Of a DNA stretch of 56,083 bases, positions 55,085 to 56,083 are shown piece by piece. The DNA comes from Phycisphaerae bacterium (lineage in GTDB: Bacteria; Planctomycetota; Phycisphaerae; Tepidisphaerales; Tepidisphaeraceae). The notes under the pieces are model-generated. The model saw only the letters and a list, made by a program, of their open reading frames with translations, was not told where the DNA came from and ran no database searches. Both the position numbers and the translations under genes were made by a program. The DNA is taken from positions 1 through 56,083 of the forward strand of contig JAUJNJ010000033.1 in assembly GCA_030448225.1 (NCBI GenBank). The letters run 5' to 3'. Position 1 is the first letter of the stretch. Every line of letters starts with the position of its first letter.

Positions 55085-55449
55085 GCGTGGGCGGGTGACG
55101 TGACGGCCGTTTGGCTGCCGCATAACCCGCCACTATGAAGGCCCTCCTCGTCAAGCAATAAACCTCTTCGCTGCTTCGCCGTCCGCGCGCGGGTGAGGGT
55201 CAGACCACTATCCGAGGTCACGGGCGCCTCGTGTAAGGGAGTCGCGCCCGGCCTCACTCAACTTTACAAGGCGCCGGCTGGCTCATTCCAAGTGGCGGGG
55301 TCACGGCCCGAGGGCCGGCCCCCGCGGGTTATGCGAGCTCCGCCGGCGTGGCTCACTCATCCTGCTCGCGAACTGCGCCGCCGCGTCGGGTTCATCACTT
55401 GCTCGTCATTCACTCGTCGCCGCCGCCGCCGCCGCCGCCGCGGCCCGGG
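55085..55449. other. Spacer with possible second cassette boundary and a ccg run
   Basis: gcataacccgc (55120-55130) and gcgggttatgc (55324-55334) form an 11-bp perfect inverted repeat ~200 nt apart. Boxes inside do not fit attC spacing well, so this is only suggestive. A (ccg)n run lies at 55419-55443, just past the transposase stop. No gene is seen. Confidence 0.35.
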
Positions 55450-56083
55450 TCACGTCAGCGCCGCCGGCGAGCGGCCGCGGGCGTCGTCCCAGGTCGTGCC
55501 GTCGCGCAGCAGCGCCCAGCACCAGACGAGGATCTTCCTGGCCAGCGCGACCGCCGCCTGCTTGCGGCGGGTGTGCTGGCCGTGGCACAGCCGCTCGAAC
55601 ACCGCGTGGCCGCGCGTCCCGGCCCGCCGCTGCATCCCCCACGCGACCTGCACCAGCACCCGCCGCAGGAGCCCCGGCCCCTGGCCGGTGATCCGCCCGA
55701 GGCGGTTCATCTGCCCGCTCTGGTACTGCCTGGGCACCAGCCCGGCGTAGGCGCCGACCTGGCGGGCGGTCTTGAACCGCCGCGCGTCGTCCAGCGTGCT
55801 CACCACCAGCTCCGCCAGCCGCGCGCCGACCTGCGGGATCGTCCGCAGCCGCGCGACGCGCTCGTCGGCCGCGGCGACCTCGTCGAGCTTGCGGTCCGCC
55901 TGCTTGATCAACGCCGCCACCGCGTCGAGCAGCGTCAGCTCCAGGTCGAGCTGCCCGCGCCACAGGTCGTCGCAGCCGCACGCGGCCAGCGGGCGGGCCA
56001 GCGCCCTCAGCTCGTCGAGCGACGCCTTGGTCCACCCGCGCGACCGGCCCGGCATCGACAGCCCCTGCGCGTCCAGCAGCGAG
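55450..56083 (-). CDS. IS110-family transposase, C-terminal part
   Basis: The frame is open to the window edge, so the N-terminal DEDD nuclease domain is outside. What is visible is a coiled segment and the Transposase_20 domain: LRTIPQVGARLAELVV, then RQVGAYAGLVPRQYQSGQMN, RLGRITGQGPGLLRRVLVQ and HTRRKQAAVALARKILVWCW. The SGQ...RLGRITGQG stretch includes the catalytic Ser region typical of IS110 C-terminal domains. Elements of this family use a bridge RNA encoded beside the gene; for IS110 proper it would be at the other, unseen end. The boundary of the element in this window is somewhere in 55085-55449. Confidence 0.88.
   Translation of the reverse strand, partial: SLLDAQGLSMPGRSRGWTKASLDELRALARPLAACGCDDLWRGQLDLELTLLDAVAALIKQADRKLDEVAAADERVARLRTIPQVGARLAELVVSTLDDARRFKTARQVGAYAGLVPRQYQSGQMNRLGRITGQGPGLLRRVLVQVAWGMQRRAGTRGHAVFERLCHGQHTRRKQAAVALARKILVWCWALLRDGTTWDDARGRSPAALT

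Noticed and set aside
55119..55334. Second full attC site
   Set aside because: Outer 11-bp arms pair, but the inner boxes do not keep attC spacing and the span is long; kept only as a weak hint.

Overview
This is a very high-GC bacterial chromosome segment, most likely from a planctomycete close to Phycisphaerae/Tepidisphaerales. Two large exported proteins begin with the planctomycete N-terminal motif (LESRRLMA at 18070, LENRRLFA near 11130). A DUF1080 protein, a DsbD and many small regulators fit the same picture. No rRNA, tRNA, CRISPR array or phage block was recognised.

Layout. 488-10.7 kb: sensor kinase, alaS, alcohol dehydrogenase, a secreted TraB-like protein, a DUF72 protein and a broken kinase-like gene. 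11-25 kb: Calx-beta surface protein, SET-domain protein overlapping truD, HAD phosphatase, serC, an RTX-type calcium-binding protein, a G-rich tract, dsbD, an Rrf2 regulator and a broken secreted protein. 25-34 kb: DedA, superoxide dismutase, an ECF sigma factor paired with a membrane cupredoxin-like protein, DUF1080, an RNase Z-like hydrolase, nrdR and a FlgI-like lipoprotein. 34-43 kb: smc, NUDIX, YbaK-like, metallophosphoesterase, a chimeric membrane protein and an OmpA-type lipoprotein. 43-50 kb: valS carrying several in-frame repeat insertions, a duplicated valS tail, a DUF454-like remnant and a GDPD. 50-56 kb: small membrane protein, CBS protein, CsbD-like protein, tyrS, two small genes separated by an attC-like site, and an IS110-type transposase cut by the window edge.

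Two themes stand out. First, the intergenic DNA is packed with palindromic and short-period tandem repeats of several families, often one nested in the loop of another, found in convergent, tandem and divergent spacers alike. Several have entered valS without closing its reading frame: two heptanucleotide arrays, an octamer-like dyad, and a REP-flanked RAYT (Y1/HUH) transposase that reads in frame with valyl-tRNA synthetase. Second, 54.0-55.3 kb looks like integron gene cassettes.

Caution: many genes, including essential ones (alaS, smc, valS), carry clustered one-base frameshifts, and serC, the SOD and the gene at 40643 carry internal deletions. Other genes (truD, dsbD, tyrS) are clean. I read most of this as local sequence or assembly error, so frameshifted genes are reported as intact-in-life unless stated. 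Gene spans therefore run across frameshifts.
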